This document shows, piece by piece, positions 1 to 9,680 of a stretch of DNA of 64,000 nt (positions are counted from its first letter, which is position 1; each line of letters opens with the position of its first letter). The translations under genes were made by a program, and so were the position numbers. The notes below the pieces were generated by a model. The model was not told where the DNA came from and ran no database searches. It saw only the letters and a list, made by a program, of their open reading frames with translations. The DNA lies in NCBI RefSeq assembly GCF_000209165.1, contig NC_009043.1, forward strand, positions 1,302,001 through 1,366,000, given 5' to 3'. The stretch comes from Scheffersomyces stipitis CBS 6054 (taxonomy: Eukaryota > Ascomycota > Pichiomycetes > Serinales > Debaryomycetaceae).

Positions 1-217
1 AGGAATATGCTACAAAGGCAATGAATGTTATAAAGGAGCGTACGAGCTCAGTTTTTTATTATGTTTTGTTGTTTTTATCACGTCTCTAGTAATCATTTAT
101 GTACAAAGGAAAAAACAATAGGGTCACAATATATAGAAGTTAATTACATGAAATAAATATATATACAAAACCTTGGGAATATCGTTAGCATCATGTTAGT
201 TTCACCTTCTTCATTCA

Positions 218-2908
218 TCAGTCAACAGTGTAGACGCTTTCCAAATCAATGTCATTGATCAATTGACGTTGGTAGCTAATCTTGCCTAGAAGAGCATGGA
301 AGTAGCCTGAACTTAATTCGGCGTTCTTGATCTCTTTTTCCAAGTTCTCCTTCTCAATGGCTCTCTTATCCAAGCTAGTCTGGAAGTTATTCATAACCTG
401 TCTTGAAGGATAACTCAAGACTGACCGGCACTCATTGGCTACTCTGTTTGAGTTGTGGTGGGGATAGTCCAACTCAAATATTTGTTTCTTGATTCTTCTT
501 GCTTGTTTACGCGGGAATGCATTGGGCATGTCGCTGATCAAGTAGTATATGGAAAAACCAGAAATACCTATGACTACAGGGATAGCAATCTTTTTCACAA
601 CGGAGGGTGTAACCAACGATGAAAAGTCATACATCTTTCTGATCAAAGCACCCGTAGTCAAAATCTTACCTGAATTGTAAAGGGTATGTAAGGTTATCTG
701 AGTAGGCAATTGGTCTCTCAATGCAACCACGTTTGTTGGAATGCTGGACAAGGCCGTTACAGGATTGAAGTAATCGATCTGCTGTCTGGTAGCAGACACA
801 TATTCTTTTGGTATTCCTAACCATACCAAACAAGATTCCCATGATGGATCAAAGAAATCGCTAAACTCAATCAGATTGTGCAATTGTCTTTCAACAGAAT
901 CACGCTTTCTGGTGAACATCAAGTCTGACCTGAAGACTTTATCATTTAAGAATTCTTCTCCTAACGTGTTCTGTCCAAACTTGATGATTTCTTCAACCTT
1001 GGCACTAGTAATGTCTTTAGCCTTGTTTTCACAAGTCTGAACACTTGCCAATATCTGGTTGATCATAACTTCTTGAGTGGCCCTGGCATATTCGAACAAA
1101 TATTGTAAGCCCTGATAAGGCACAACCTGCTGATCTCCTAGCTGATTCACAACATTCAAGATCTCTTTCTTGGACAGGTTGTAGATATCATTGCAGGTAA
1201 GTTCAATCAAACTGTTGATCATATCGCCAATCTTAGCTTGCTTAGTCATTATCTCGTTGTATTTAGGGGCTACTTGGTTGTTCAAGTCCTTCACCTTGTC
1301 GTCCATTTCCTGGAGATACACCTTCTCGTTGAGCTTTGATAACGTCTCCAAATCATTCAAAAGATTGAGCAAATAACTTTTAGCAGGTAACAACTTGGAA
1401 ATGGATCTCTTATCCAATATAAACTTTCTTAAAGACGCCTCTAGATGATCAAAGTCAGGATTGTTGAAGTCACGTTCGTCTTCGTTGGGGTCATCATCAT
1501 CACCAGGTCCGTCTCCATCGTTAAATATTTCTGACGAACTTACAAAATGCACAAAATCTTCGGCGCTCTTATATGAATCAGGCGACAAGCTCTTAACCTG
1601 ATCCAATATCTTCTTCTTACACTTTTCCTTGTCCTTGATGTTGTCGAAACGATTCACTACAATGAAGACATATCTCTTCTCAGCAGCAGCAGCAGCAATG
1701 AACTCTTTTGCTGACAAGGTGAAGTGGTTTTCTGAATTGACTACAAAAACCACCAAATCAATCTCCTCTTGTCTCGAAAACACCTGAGTAGTTTGGTACA
1801 GATCCATATTCAAGCCCGGTGCGTCAATCAACTTGATGTCTATAATGCCATTGTGTAGCAAACTCTCCTGAAACGAACGGTTGTCAAGAACATACACCTT
1901 TAACAAGCTGTATCTATCACAATCGTAGACGAGTTCGTCCAAAGCTTTCAAAGGATGAATCTCATAGGTGCTCTCGTCCCTGATGTTATAGTCTTTACCA
2001 ATAGGAACCGCATGTACTTCTTCTACGCTTCTATTTTCTCGCGAGGCATCAATTACTTCGCAGAATACAGATGTACATGGCTGCTGGTCTTCCGGTAAGA
2101 TCTTTCTTCTCAACAAGGCGTTGCAAAAAGTCGACTTTCCAGCATTCAAATCTCCTGTGACAAACACCTTCGAAGAAGTATCATCTATTCTATCCTTCAA
2201 GTTCAACAAGTAGTTTACTTGGTGGGTAATCTTCTTCTCCAATAACTTGGCTATAGACTTCTTGTCTAAGTTGGCAACAATGTTATCAGCGGACAGACTG
2301 TTGTGGCCGATTTTGATATTCAATTTCAAGATCTTGAACTCAGGCAACTTCTCTACATCTACATCGTCGTCGCCTAGAATCTTTTCTTTACTGATCGTCT
2401 TCAACGAGCTGCTATTTCTCACCAAGGCCAAGTGTGCTTTGGTTGAGTTGAGCAAGATGTTGTTTTCGTCCTCGACATCAGTGGGATAGAAAATGGGTCT
2501 TTCTTTGTTCTCATTGGAGAGCTCATACATCAAGTCTATTGTCTGGTTGATAGACCTATCCAACGCGATCTTATTTTCATTGTAACGTAGCTGCTGGATC
2601 GACGAATTTAAAGCTTGCGAGCGCAGCAGCTTTCTAGACTTGTTTAGGAAATTTGCAGCTGAGTTGGAGCCACCCTCTCCAGACTGTCCCTCTATGAGCG
2701 TTGAGGAATCGTGGGCAAATCTTCCTTCGTGTGGAATATACATCAAACTGGCTGGATTGCTGCCCGATAGAGCTGCTGCAAGGTCGTTATCTCCTATAAG
2801 CGTCGAAGTCGTCTCGTCGTCGCTATTCTCAAAAGGACCTGGTTCTCCGTCCTTCTGTGTATTGTCGTCATCTCGTGGTTCGAGATGAATAAATTTTTTT
2901 GGCCCCAT
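218..2908 (-). CDS. FZO1: Mitofusin, outer mitochondrial membrane fusion GTPase
   Basis: This 896-residue protein is a dynamin-like GTPase that tethers and fuses mitochondrial outer membranes. The sequence shows a P-loop GDLNAGKST at about residues 252-260, a switch region with QQPCTS near 276-280, DAPG at 362-365 and NRFD at 419-422, which together form a complete G domain. A hydrophobic segment near residues 772-795 fits the membrane anchor, and a C-terminal helical region follows, as in Fzo1 (855 residues in S. cerevisiae). The N-terminal ~200 residues are polar and low in complexity, as is usual for fungal mitofusins. An acidic insertion (residues about 470-490) lies after the G domain core. 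The ATG at 2908 is the first in frame. It is divergent from DAL3, with about 670 bp between the two starts. Confidence 0.95.
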   Translation of the reverse strand: MGPKKFIHLEPRDDDNTQKDGEPGPFENSDDETTSTLIGDNDLAAALSGSNPASLMYIPHEGRFAHDSSTLIEGQSGEGGSNSAANFLNKSRKLLRSQALNSSIQQLRYNENKIALDRSINQTIDLMYELSNENKERPIFYPTDVEDENNILLNSTKAHLALVRNSSSLKTISKEKILGDDDVDVEKLPEFKILKLNIKIGHNSLSADNIVANLDKKSIAKLLEKKITHQVNYLLNLKDRIDDTSSKVFVTGDLNAGKSTFCNALLRRKILPEDQQPCTSVFCEVIDASRENRSVEEVHAVPIGKDYNIRDESTYEIHPLKALDELVYDCDRYSLLKVYVLDNRSFQESLLHNGIIDIKLIDAPGLNMDLYQTTQVFSRQEEIDLVVFVVNSENHFTLSAKEFIAAAAAEKRYVFIVVNRFDNIKDKEKCKKKILDQVKSLSPDSYKSAEDFVHFVSSSEIFNDGDGPGDDDDPNEDERDFNNPDFDHLEASLRKFILDKRSISKLLPAKSYLLNLLNDLETLSKLNEKVYLQEMDDKVKDLNNQVAPKYNEIMTKQAKIGDMINSLIELTCNDIYNLSKKEILNVVNQLGDQQVVPYQGLQYLFEYARATQEVMINQILASVQTCENKAKDITSAKVEEIIKFGQNTLGEEFLNDKVFRSDLMFTRKRDSVERQLHNLIEFSDFFDPSWESCLVWLGIPKEYVSATRQQIDYFNPVTALSSIPTNVVALRDQLPTQITLHTLYNSGKILTTGALIRKMYDFSSLVTPSVVKKIAIPVVIGISGFSIYYLISDMPNAFPRKQARRIKKQIFELDYPHHNSNRVANECRSVLSYPSRQVMNNFQTSLDKRAIEKENLEKEIKNAELSSGYFHALLGKISYQRQLINDIDLESVYTVD

Positions 2909-3574
2909 AGTTGCAGAAATTCGCTGAACTTTGAATGAGCGAATACTGCTGAACAGACAAGTATTCTTGCCGAGTTTCAGCGCAAAAGAAACAAAACCGG
3001 CGTGGCTAGTTCACACTGATGGGAAAACATGGTGGCACCATTCTAATAAATTTTTGTTTGCTGATCTAGGAAGACAAAACAGGAAAGAGGCGGATCACGT
3101 GAATATATAAAAATCGGGAATACAGATCTATAGTTATAGAGTACGTGAAGTATTACGAATAATGATGGTTTTAAAGGCTTCAATATAAGATGGAGATGAT
3201 TGTATACACCTGTGTTCTTGATAATTTGACTGAGAAAGCTCAAAAAAGTGGTCTACTATGGAAATGACTCTGTTCAACGTTCGCTGCTGCTGTGAACCAA
3301 GAGAAGTCTAAACTGATTAAAAGCATCGGAATATTTGCGATAAAAAGATCTTCGTCGTATCGGTACAAGTCTATGAAAGTACATATGAAAGTACACCGTT
3401 GATATACATTGTGAAATATGGATTACTTTTTAGTTGGCACAATTATATGCTAATTTTACTAGCACAATTCCGCTCACGTGAAGATAACCGTTATCAATTC
3501 GCGCTTCGACGAAGCTGCTATATAAGATAGTAAATCAGATTCTCCAGAAGTGAATTTTCCACTCTCATTCAGCA
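2909..3574. promoter_or_regulatory. Divergent FZO1/DAL3 promoter with a GATA palindrome
   Basis: There is no credible gene here. The DAL3 side carries GATAACCGTTATC at 3483-3495, a perfect 13-bp palindrome that places two GATAA cores head to head about 80 bp before the DAL3 ATG. Fungal nitrogen-catabolite GATA factors (Gln3/Gat1) bind GATAA cores upstream of allantoin-pathway genes, so nitrogen control of DAL3 is likely. A TATATAAG box lies near 3520. CACGTG E-boxes occur near 3096 and 3475. Factor identity is inferred. Confidence 0.6.
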
Positions 3575-4219
3575 ATGCCCTTAAATACTTTTACAGTGGG
3601 TGGTATACCTGCCATAACAGCTGAGCCATTAACGCCAGAAGCGTTCGCTCCATTTGGTGGAGTCATTAGTGCTGACCATCAGATAGAGAACGCAGCCAGC
3701 TCTTCAGCCAACTATGGCACTGCTACCAAGATCCATAAGGTAGCACCCATAGTGAACAACTACGACAAGTGCCCCAGTGGAGTAGTTGCCACTGCCAATT
3801 GGAATATTTTCCGATGTACAGCCCCTAAGCATTTGATACTGGACTACGGAACTTACAAGAGATACACTTCCAAAGTATTGGAAAGACATCCTTTCTCAAC
3901 ACAGACCTTTTTACCTATGGGACAAGATCTTCATAAGGTATCGTACTTGGTCATTGTCGCAGCCAACGATCCTCATTCTGGAGCACAAGTGCTACCTGAT
4001 CCATCTACAGTACGCGCCTTTGTCTGTAAAGGGAACCAATCTGTAACCTACGGTGCTGGCACCTGGCATGCTCCTATGGTGGTGATAGATGAAGAGACAG
4101 CGCATATAGACTTTGCTGTGTTCATCCACGAGAATGGAGTAGCTGACGAAGATTGCCAAGAGTGTTACTTTAAGCCTGGTTTCTCTATCAACTATGAAAA
4201 AGTCAACCATAAGCTATAG
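3575..4219 (+). CDS. DAL3: Ureidoglycolate lyase, allantoin degradation
   Basis: The 214-residue protein belongs to the ureidoglycolate lyase family, which splits ureidoglycolate into glyoxylate and urea in the last step of allantoin catabolism. Family traits seen are the start LTPEAFAPFGGVI (residues 19-31), the central ThrXXFLPMGQ segment, and the C-terminal cupin stretch with VTYGAGTWHAPM and the histidine just before APM. Its length is close to the 195 residues of S. cerevisiae Dal3. The palindromic GATA site upstream fits nitrogen regulation. It converges on IRC6 with only 6 bp between the two stop codons, so their 3' ends must overlap as transcripts. Confidence 0.9.
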   Translation: MPLNTFTVGGIPAITAEPLTPEAFAPFGGVISADHQIENAASSSANYGTATKIHKVAPIVNNYDKCPSGVVATANWNIFRCTAPKHLILDYGTYKRYTSKVLERHPFSTQTFLPMGQDLHKVSYLVIVAANDPHSGAQVLPDPSTVRAFVCKGNQSVTYGAGTWHAPMVVIDEETAHIDFAVFIHENGVADEDCQECYFKPGFSINYEKVNHKL

Positions 4220-4225
4220 ATTAAT

Positions 4226-5101
4226 TCAGATGTAATCGATCATTTCCTCGATAATGTTATTGATGTAAATCTCTCTCTGATCAGAGGTAAGGGTCCGTGC
4301 ATTATCTCGAGCAACTTGTAATTTCAGCATAATTTCAGAGAGATCCATAGTCTTTGTATCATGTTCTTCATTATGTTCTTCTTCATCATTGTCTACCTCT
4401 TCTTCTACGTCTAGAAGTCCTTTAGTCATTTCTTTGGCTCTATTAGTCTTATTCGTTTGATAATTTACTGAGACAAGATCCATATGGGTCCATTCATGGG
4501 TTTCGATCAACTCCACCAATCTATCTGTTCCTATCTTCTCGCGAAACTCGTTTTCACCGTTCTGTTGTAAGTCTATAAACTCAAGTCCGTTGGAAATCAC
4601 TGCATCCTCCACTTGCTCAAGTATCGATTCATGCGTTGGAACTGATGATGTAGTAGTTCCCACTATTGCTAGAAATCCCGACCAGTCGTTTTCGTCGTTA
4701 TTGCTTAGTTTTTGCCGTATTCTTCCTACAAATTCGAGACAGCTTTCGATATGGTCTATAGAATCGTTTTCTATGTCAATGCAGAAGATAAAGCCATCTA
4801 GAACTTCTCTGAGCTCTTGGTACTCTTCGCTAACAAACTCGTCAGTCCATTTATTCAAGGATTGCAAAGCTTTCTCACCTGATATATTGGCCGATCTATG
4901 TTCAGGAAACTCGTCAATCAAGAGATTCAAGTCTACTGAGTAGTATTTTGTTGTCACGGATGCCTTCATGATGATTCCACTATGCGAATCAGATGGTACT
5001 TCTCCCAATTGTGAAGATGGCAGATTTTTGGATAAGATATTGGCCACACGGAGTTTTCCGGACCGGGGTGCTCCAAGGATGAGCACATGGTTTGGAAGCA
5101 T
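4226..5101 (-). CDS. IRC6: IRC6-like clathrin adaptor accessory protein (p34/AAGAB family)
   Basis: The 291-residue protein starts with a P-loop-like segment, VLILGAPRSGK (residues 6-16), followed by a degenerate small-GTPase fold with the strand GFIFCIDIEN. This matches the Irc6 / alpha-gamma-adaptin-binding p34 family, which assists clathrin adaptor complexes on Golgi and endosomal membranes. The C-terminal half is strongly acidic (a run of D and E near residues 232-247) and ends in a helix rich in charged residues, as in p34. The family call rests on the overall pattern rather than one decisive motif. It is divergent from SEC15, and a TTAACTATG element lies about 110 bp upstream of its ATG. 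Confidence 0.65.
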   Translation of the reverse strand: MLPNHVLILGAPRSGKLRVANILSKNLPSSQLGEVPSDSHSGIIMKASVTTKYYSVDLNLLIDEFPEHRSANISGEKALQSLNKWTDEFVSEEYQELREVLDGFIFCIDIENDSIDHIESCLEFVGRIRQKLSNNDENDWSGFLAIVGTTTSSVPTHESILEQVEDAVISNGLEFIDLQQNGENEFREKIGTDRLVELIETHEWTHMDLVSVNYQTNKTNRAKEMTKGLLDVEEEVDNDEEEHNEEHDTKTMDLSEIMLKLQVARDNARTLTSDQREIYINNIIEEMIDYI

Positions 5102-5522
5102 TCTTATTTATAGGTGTTAATAGAAGTCTTGAAATGAATTTTATGGCTGAAAACTAACGTGCAAAGTGAAAAATTTATATATGAGAACTGTGAAACTATT
5201 TATGAGAGCTTAACTATGGGAGCTTAACTGTGAGATCAGATAGCACATCCATAGCATTAGAAACAAGCTCTTTTCTACATCAAAAGCAAATCTTCCCAGT
5301 CACCAGAAGTTTCTACATAATTTGAACTCTAGTCCCGGCTTTCCCAGGCATGGACCTGTTAGATTGGATTGCTACATTCTTAACTATGGAATCAATTGGT
5401 GCGCACAAAAAAACACATACTTCATATTGATACTTCACCTCCAAACATTTCAATAGAATAAAAACATAATCATATTCATTTCCTCTCCCATCTCATTCTC
5501 TCTGTTTCTTCATATCTCAACT
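5102..5522. promoter_or_regulatory. Divergent IRC6/SEC15 promoter with TTAACTATG elements
   Basis: Two exact TTAACTATG copies lie at 5210-5218 and 5381-5389, the latter preceded by C and followed by G. A one-mismatch copy TTAACTGTG sits at 5224-5232, exactly 14 bp after the first. They are about 110 bp from the IRC6 ATG and about 140 bp from the SEC15 ATG. The same word recurs upstream of COX11, KAE1, RPL30/RPL24, RTN1 and MRPL11. The binding factor is unknown to me. Confidence 0.55.
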
Positions 5523-8084
5523 ATGGCACCCTCTGTGGTCAACGGCTCTAGAAATGGCGATGTCTACAAGGAAAACGGCGAATCCAACAACGCCAAAATA
5601 GATACGCTTCATCTTGAGAACCTTTTGTTAAGAGACGAAAACATCTACGAGACGTCACTCAGCTCCGATGACTACTTGGAGAGTTTGGCACCAATCATCC
5701 AGGACGCTATTAAAGCCAATGGCTTGTCTGAATTGATTCAGAAGTTGAGCGGAATAGTCAAGGAAAAAGACGAAGAATTGAATGACTTGTCGTTGAACTC
5801 TACTGACGAGATCAACTCATGTATCGACACTATCGACGAAATCCATCATGGCTCAACTGAATTGAACAAGAGTTTGATGCTGGTGAGTCAGCAACTCAAC
5901 AAGTCGGCGTTTGAGTTGATGTCACGGAAGAAGTCATTGATCAAGAACAAAGAGGTATCCATCCAGATCAACGAAACCATCGTAGTACTCAATGAGTGTA
6001 TTCAAGTATTAGAAAACACCAATAGAATTCACGAATTGATAAAACAGAAAAACTACTTTAGCGGCTTGAAGCTCATCAACGAATTGACTTCGGTACACTT
6101 GCAAAAAGTTGAAGACTTTAGTTTTGCCAAGAAGATACACGATTCCATTCCTCATCTTACGAAGATGATCAAGGACGAGGCGTTTGAAAACTTGTGCAAA
6201 TGGCTTTCGATAAATTCTGAACGTAAGCTCGATGCTATCAGTGATGGAATCCAGGAAAACATCTACTACTTACAGGATACCTGGACCGAAAAGAAAAAGG
6301 GCAATGACTCCCTAACTCCATACAAATTAAATTCACCAGTTGAACTCTCCTTGAGAGACCCCACGGCTTATTACAATATCTTTGAGGACACTTCGTTGCA
6401 GATCAACTTGGACACGATATTCGATGCCATATTGGTGTACCAAACGTTACACGAAGGCGACATACTATCTACTTTGTACCATAAAGAATGGATGAAGAAA
6501 TACAACAGAGTCATTTACCCCATTACCCTGGCTACAGCTGAAGGTGTAGCACGGTTTCAGAGCTTGAAGGTTTTGGACGACTATTTGCGGAAAATCGGCG
6601 CATTCTTTGTAATGGACAAACAGATCAACTTAGTCACTAAGTTCGAATTGCGTTCTAACACCACTTCAGATGACTTATGGGAGTCATATGTAACCAAATT
6701 GATCCCAGTGCTTTTGGAATTTTTGAAATCGCATAAGTTTAAGAAAATGGATGACTTGCATTCCTTCAAAGAAATCACTGGTAATTTCCTACAGATAATG
6801 GAAAACTACAACTACAGAATCACTGAGCTCTACGAAGTCTTAATGGTTCTCTTCAAGGACTACTTTGCTCCAATGTTGATCCAAGAGTTCCGTTCTGATT
6901 TCATCGAATCCATCCAGTCAGACCACTACATGCCTCTCACAGTAGATAGAAAGAGCGACTACGAAAACATAATGAGAATCTGTTGGTACAGAGAAGATGC
7001 ACCTTTTGCACCTAAAAACGTCACGAAGATGCCCATAACCTTCCCATTCAGTGAAGATTATGTTCACTACTGTCTTGGAGTGCGGTCTTTATTAGAGGAT
7101 ATTATATCATTCATTGGCCAACACTACAGTTACGAGTTAAACGAATTGAATCACATTATAGTAAACGATATATTTGAGAGGGTGTTGGGAGACGAAAAAG
7201 GCGTGGGTATTTGCAGAGATATCCAGGACTTTATTGCCAAAAATGAGAACAATAAGGAAGTTACTTCACAAAGTTATACCAACTTGGAGTACTACTTGTT
7301 CAGTCTTTATGAGATCGGTAAGTTGATTAATCGTCGTCTCAGAAGCAACACTGGTATCGGAATTCATAACATCGATGCCAATGACACCTTCACATTAAGA
7401 GCTGTAGACCATTACAACAACTTGAAGAAATATGCTGAAAGCACCATCTTCAAGATGGTGGACGGAAAGATCAGAGAATTGTTGGATATGGTTGAATACG
7501 ACGACTGGTTACCAACGACAAGAAATTCAGAAGCTAACTACTCTGTGAAGGATTTTGCTCTCTTTTTGGAGAACTTGTTCACATCTATTTTCTCCAACTT
7601 GCCTCAATCCATTAGAACGTTGGGTTTGTTCAGAACATATGATTTTGTTTCAGAACATTTCTTAAGTGTTTTGAACAGTGCTACGGGCTACAATAAAATT
7701 GCTATCGAGAACTTTGATTTGGATATTCAATACGTAGAAGAATCCATGAGGAATCTATACAAGATGCATCAAAGTGGAGAGAGTGAAAGCTCTCAAGGAA
7801 ACGTTGCGCTTGAGACGACGTTTACCGAATTGAGACAATGCATCGATTTGTTGAAGTTGGACGACTATGACGAGTTCATCAAGAACTCTGCATTCAGAAT
7901 GAGAAACTTTGACAGAATCAAATACGAAGACGGAGTGGCATTGATCGCTAAAGTACAAGGCTACCAGGAACCCGATACCAGTCTAAATGCCGACGAAGGA
8001 GACTTTGGTGACCAGCAGTCGATCCTTTCCAACGCTGCCGCTTCCAAGTTTGCGCTGTTTGCAACGAAGTTCCGAAGGGAATGA
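5523..8084 (+). CDS. SEC15: Exocyst complex subunit Sec15
   Basis: The 853-residue protein is the exocyst subunit that links the Rab GTPase Sec4 on secretory vesicles to the tethering complex at the plasma membrane. The N-terminal 40-200 region is predicted helical, with the family pattern of heptads (LxxELxxSLxxVSQQL, residues about 113-125). The rest is the long helical-bundle C-terminal domain containing YYNIFEDTSLQINLDTIF and the closing hydrophobic helices. S. cerevisiae Sec15 is 910 residues, so the gene is full length. One in-frame CTG codon at 5880-5882 (residue 120) would be read as Ser in a CTG-clade yeast. It converges on the small mitochondrial gene with 68 bp between stops. Confidence 0.93.
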   Translation: MAPSVVNGSRNGDVYKENGESNNAKIDTLHLENLLLRDENIYETSLSSDDYLESLAPIIQDAIKANGLSELIQKLSGIVKEKDEELNDLSLNSTDEINSCIDTIDEIHHGSTELNKSLMLVSQQLNKSAFELMSRKKSLIKNKEVSIQINETIVVLNECIQVLENTNRIHELIKQKNYFSGLKLINELTSVHLQKVEDFSFAKKIHDSIPHLTKMIKDEAFENLCKWLSINSERKLDAISDGIQENIYYLQDTWTEKKKGNDSLTPYKLNSPVELSLRDPTAYYNIFEDTSLQINLDTIFDAILVYQTLHEGDILSTLYHKEWMKKYNRVIYPITLATAEGVARFQSLKVLDDYLRKIGAFFVMDKQINLVTKFELRSNTTSDDLWESYVTKLIPVLLEFLKSHKFKKMDDLHSFKEITGNFLQIMENYNYRITELYEVLMVLFKDYFAPMLIQEFRSDFIESIQSDHYMPLTVDRKSDYENIMRICWYREDAPFAPKNVTKMPITFPFSEDYVHYCLGVRSLLEDIISFIGQHYSYELNELNHIIVNDIFERVLGDEKGVGICRDIQDFIAKNENNKEVTSQSYTNLEYYLFSLYEIGKLINRRLRSNTGIGIHNIDANDTFTLRAVDHYNNLKKYAESTIFKMVDGKIRELLDMVEYDDWLPTTRNSEANYSVKDFALFLENLFTSIFSNLPQSIRTLGLFRTYDFVSEHFLSVLNSATGYNKIAIENFDLDIQYVEESMRNLYKMHQSGESESSQGNVALETTFTELRQCIDLLKLDDYDEFIKNSAFRMRNFDRIKYEDGVALIAKVQGYQEPDTSLNADEGDFGDQQSILSNAAASKFALFATKFRRE

Positions 8085-8152
8085 TGTTATGTAGGCATTC
8101 CAAATTATTTATGATGAACAGATACAGTGTAGTTGACTATAATTGATATGGG

Positions 8153-8482
8153 TTATTTCCACATCCATAACTTGTACCATTTTCTGCTTGAATCCGCTTG
8201 TAATTCCAACTTCTTATTGTCGAGTAAGTTCTGGATGGTAGATTCCAACTCCTTGGATCTGGTAGTTAATTCTAGTTCTGTTTCCTCACGCTCAAGTCGA
8301 ATCCAGATGGATTGAAGAATAATATAAGTAGTAGAGGCTGCAAGAAAAGTATGAAAGAGTGGATGTGCGAACTGGCGGATCTGGGGTTTTGGTTGTTGAA
8401 CGGCTTTCGGTTGAAAACCTGCTTCTGGGAATTTAACGGTAGAGTAAGACCTCAATGTTCTGAAAACCGAGATAGCTTTCAT
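8153..8482 (-). CDS. INA17: Small mitochondrial inner-membrane protein, INA17-like
   Basis: The 109-residue protein starts with a basic, hydroxylated presequence (MKAISVFRTLRSYSTV), typical of mitochondrial import. It has one membrane segment near residues 42-63 (FHTFLAASTTYIILQSIWI) and then a charged coiled-coil segment (REETELELTTRSKELES). The end WYKLWMWK and the W-x-x-LExEExE pattern after the membrane segment resemble the C-terminus of Ina17, an assembly factor for the F1Fo ATP synthase peripheral stalk, as I recall it. The protein is shorter than S. cerevisiae Ina17 (about 180 residues), mostly by a shorter N-terminal part. It is divergent from COX11, another respiratory assembly factor. 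The identity should be treated as likely, not proven. Confidence 0.5.
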   Translation of the reverse strand: MKAISVFRTLRSYSTVKFPEAGFQPKAVQQPKPQIRQFAHPLFHTFLAASTTYIILQSIWIRLEREETELELTTRSKELESTIQNLLDNKKLELQADSSRKWYKLWMWK

Positions 8483-8840
8483 TGTGTAAAAGTAATAGTG
8501 TACTGAATTAGATGTAGAAATGCAAGAAGCTGAAAGTAAATGAATAGCAAATATAGGAAGTAATTCTCTAGTTGAATCGGACTATGTATATGAATCTATA
8601 TGGAAATGGATTCTAGAACTGAATCTCCGAAAATGAATTGTATGAGAAGAATGGAAATGATTTCGCTAGCAGTTCTGTTAGTCGCACTCCCATAGTTAAG
8701 CTCGCATAGTTAATTTCGCAATAATTTTTCAGTCTCATTTTTCTACACACCATCAACGATATCAAATACAAAAATTTCAGACCCCGAACAACGTACGATT
8801 CTCTAGAAAACTGTTTATTCCGACGCAGAGAGATAGAAGC
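8483..8840. promoter_or_regulatory. Divergent INA17-like/COX11 promoter with two CATAGTTAA elements
   Basis: CATAGTTAA occurs at 8691-8699 and again at 8705-8713, the two copies exactly 14 bp apart and about 130-150 bp before the COX11 ATG. No gene is visible in this 358-bp stretch. Confidence 0.55.
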
Positions 8841-9680
8841 ATGTTGGGAATACGTTCGTTATCTTTAAGAACAGTCAAGGTGCACCTTGTGCCAGCTAGG
8901 GTGTCCCGTTTGCGTAGTTTGCACTCTTTCTCCCGAGTTTTTCAGGAATTAAATGGCCAGAACCAACCCAACAGACCATTGAAAGTTGGCTCTGAAACCT
9001 TGCAATCTCAAGTTGCAAATGCGAGAAGCGCAGAAAGAGCTCATTTAGATAAGTTAAACAAGGAAAGAGAAGAGAGACAGAAGTTCAGAAACAGAACTGC
9101 TGCCTACTACACTGCTTCATTAGGAGTTGTCTTTCTTTCACTTGCCTTTGCAGCTGTTCCCATTTATAGAGCCATTTGTCAAAGAACCGGATGGGGTGGT
9201 ATACCAATTACCGATACTACTAGATTCACGCCCGACAAGTTGATTCCTCTTGACACTAACAAGAGAATCAGAATCCAGTTCACCTGTCAATCTTCTGGTA
9301 TCTTGCCATGGAAGTTCACTCCTTTGCAACGTGAAGTTTATGTAGTTCCGGGAGAAACAGCTTTGGCTTTCTACAGAGCTAAAAACATGTCTAAGGAAGA
9401 CATAATCGGTATGGCCACCTATTCGGTCACCCCAGACCATGTGGCACCTTACTTCAACAAGATCCAGTGTTTCTGCTTTGAAGAACAGAGATTGAGTGCA
9501 GGAGAAGAAGTCGATATGCCTGTGTTCTTCTTTATTGACCCAGAATTTGCAAAGGATCCAGCCATGAGAAACATAGACGATGTTGTTTTGCATTACTCCT
9601 TCTTCAAGGCAGCTTACTCCGAAGGAGAACTTGCCGCAGTTCCCGTTGCTTCCATAGAAATGAAAGCCACTGTTGCTTGA
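8841..9680 (+). CDS. COX11: Cytochrome c oxidase copper chaperone Cox11
   Basis: The 279-residue protein delivers copper to the CuB site of Cox1 in the mitochondrial inner membrane. It has an arginine-rich presequence (residues 1-35), a single membrane segment near 88-108, and a C-terminal intermembrane-space domain. The copper-binding CFCF motif is at residues 210-213, and the conserved cysteine of AICQRTGWGG is at 113. The family stretches FTCQSSGILPWKF and DPAMRNIDDVVLHYSFF are present. Its length agrees with S. cerevisiae Cox11 (300 residues). It shares a short divergent promoter with the INA17-like gene. Confidence 0.96.
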   Translation: MLGIRSLSLRTVKVHLVPARVSRLRSLHSFSRVFQELNGQNQPNRPLKVGSETLQSQVANARSAERAHLDKLNKEREERQKFRNRTAAYYTASLGVVFLSLAFAAVPIYRAICQRTGWGGIPITDTTRFTPDKLIPLDTNKRIRIQFTCQSSGILPWKFTPLQREVYVVPGETALAFYRAKNMSKEDIIGMATYSVTPDHVAPYFNKIQCFCFEEQRLSAGEEVDMPVFFFIDPEFAKDPAMRNIDDVVLHYSFFKAAYSEGELAAVPVASIEMKATVA

